From JBASRP01 sp044866075 (GTDB lineage Bacteria; Actinomycetota; AC-67): 21,941 bases of DNA. Below are positions 21,908 to 21,941 of the stretch, in pieces (position 1 is the stretch's first letter; every line of letters starts with the position of its first letter). The stretch covers positions 1 through 21,941 of the forward strand of contig JBIOTQ010000024.1 of NCBI GenBank assembly GCA_044866075.1, given 5' to 3'. The translations under genes were made by a program, and so were the position numbers. The notes below the pieces were generated by a model. It saw only the letters and a list, made by a program, of their open reading frames with translations. It ran no database searches and had not been told where the DNA came from.

Positions 21908-21923
21908 GAGGGATCTCCCCCTC
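21908..21923 (+). terminator. Weak hairpin after yceI
   Basis: GAGGG (21908-21912) can pair with CCCTC (21919-21923) around 6 nt directly after the stop codon. There is no T-tract before the window ends, so this is only a possible terminator. Confidence 0.2.
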
Positions 21924-21941
21924 GGCGGCCGCCGCGCCCTG

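Noticed and set aside
1..21941. tRNA or rRNA genes, CRISPR arrays, insertion sequences, attachment sites
   Set aside because: No gap exceeds about 215 nt. I saw no cloverleaf, regular repeat-spacer pattern, transposase or flanking terminal repeats.

Overview
The window is very GC-rich and densely packed. Many genes overlap by ATGA or GTGA, several starts look leaderless (a -10 hexamer 6-7 nt before the start codon), and the gene families are HPK7-type histidine kinases with GAF domains, NarL-type regulators, an actinobacterial-style ArsR and a Cys-rich ArsM. This suggests an actinobacterium, possibly from an uncultured lineage. That assignment is inference from style and gene content; no phylogenetic marker is present.

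Layout. (1) 1-2978: a cut-off homocysteine S-methyltransferase on the minus strand, divergent from a coiled-coil protein of unknown function that is translationally coupled to a ThiO-like FAD oxidoreductase. (2) 3101-10420: a seven-gene plus-strand operon for a Liv/HAAT-type ABC importer. It holds a four-helix membrane protein, a lipoprotein binding protein with twelve cysteines besides its lipid Cys, an unrecognised secreted protein with a C-terminal membrane anchor, two permeases and two ATPases. (3) 10491-15653: a signalling locus. Two response regulators (one NarL type, one receiver only) run toward two minus-strand kinase genes. One is an intact GAF/HPK7 histidine kinase. The other is a 950-residue paralogue with an extracytoplasmic cupredoxin (type-1 copper) domain inserted among its membrane helices, and its H, N and G boxes are all destroyed. 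(4) 15868-18345: a secreted Cu/Zn superoxide dismutase, divergent from the kinases, then an ABC-2 type ATPase/permease pair behind a strong hairpin. (5) 18441-19834: an arsenic unit, arsR-arsM, with a well-formed promoter/operator, then a 53-residue Cys/His protein whose ribosome binding site can be locked in a hairpin. (6) 19851-21907: a divergent Fpg/Nei-family DNA glycosylase, a MarR regulator and a divergently transcribed YceI-family protein.

The most notable system is region 3 with sodC beside it: a membrane pseudo-histidine-kinase with a blue-copper sensor domain, coupled by an ATGA overlap to a catalytically intact paralogue and facing two response regulators. I infer a split sensor in which the cupredoxin subunit reads copper or extracytoplasmic redox state and the intact kinase supplies the phosphate. 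Region 2 also carries an importer with unusual extra parts.
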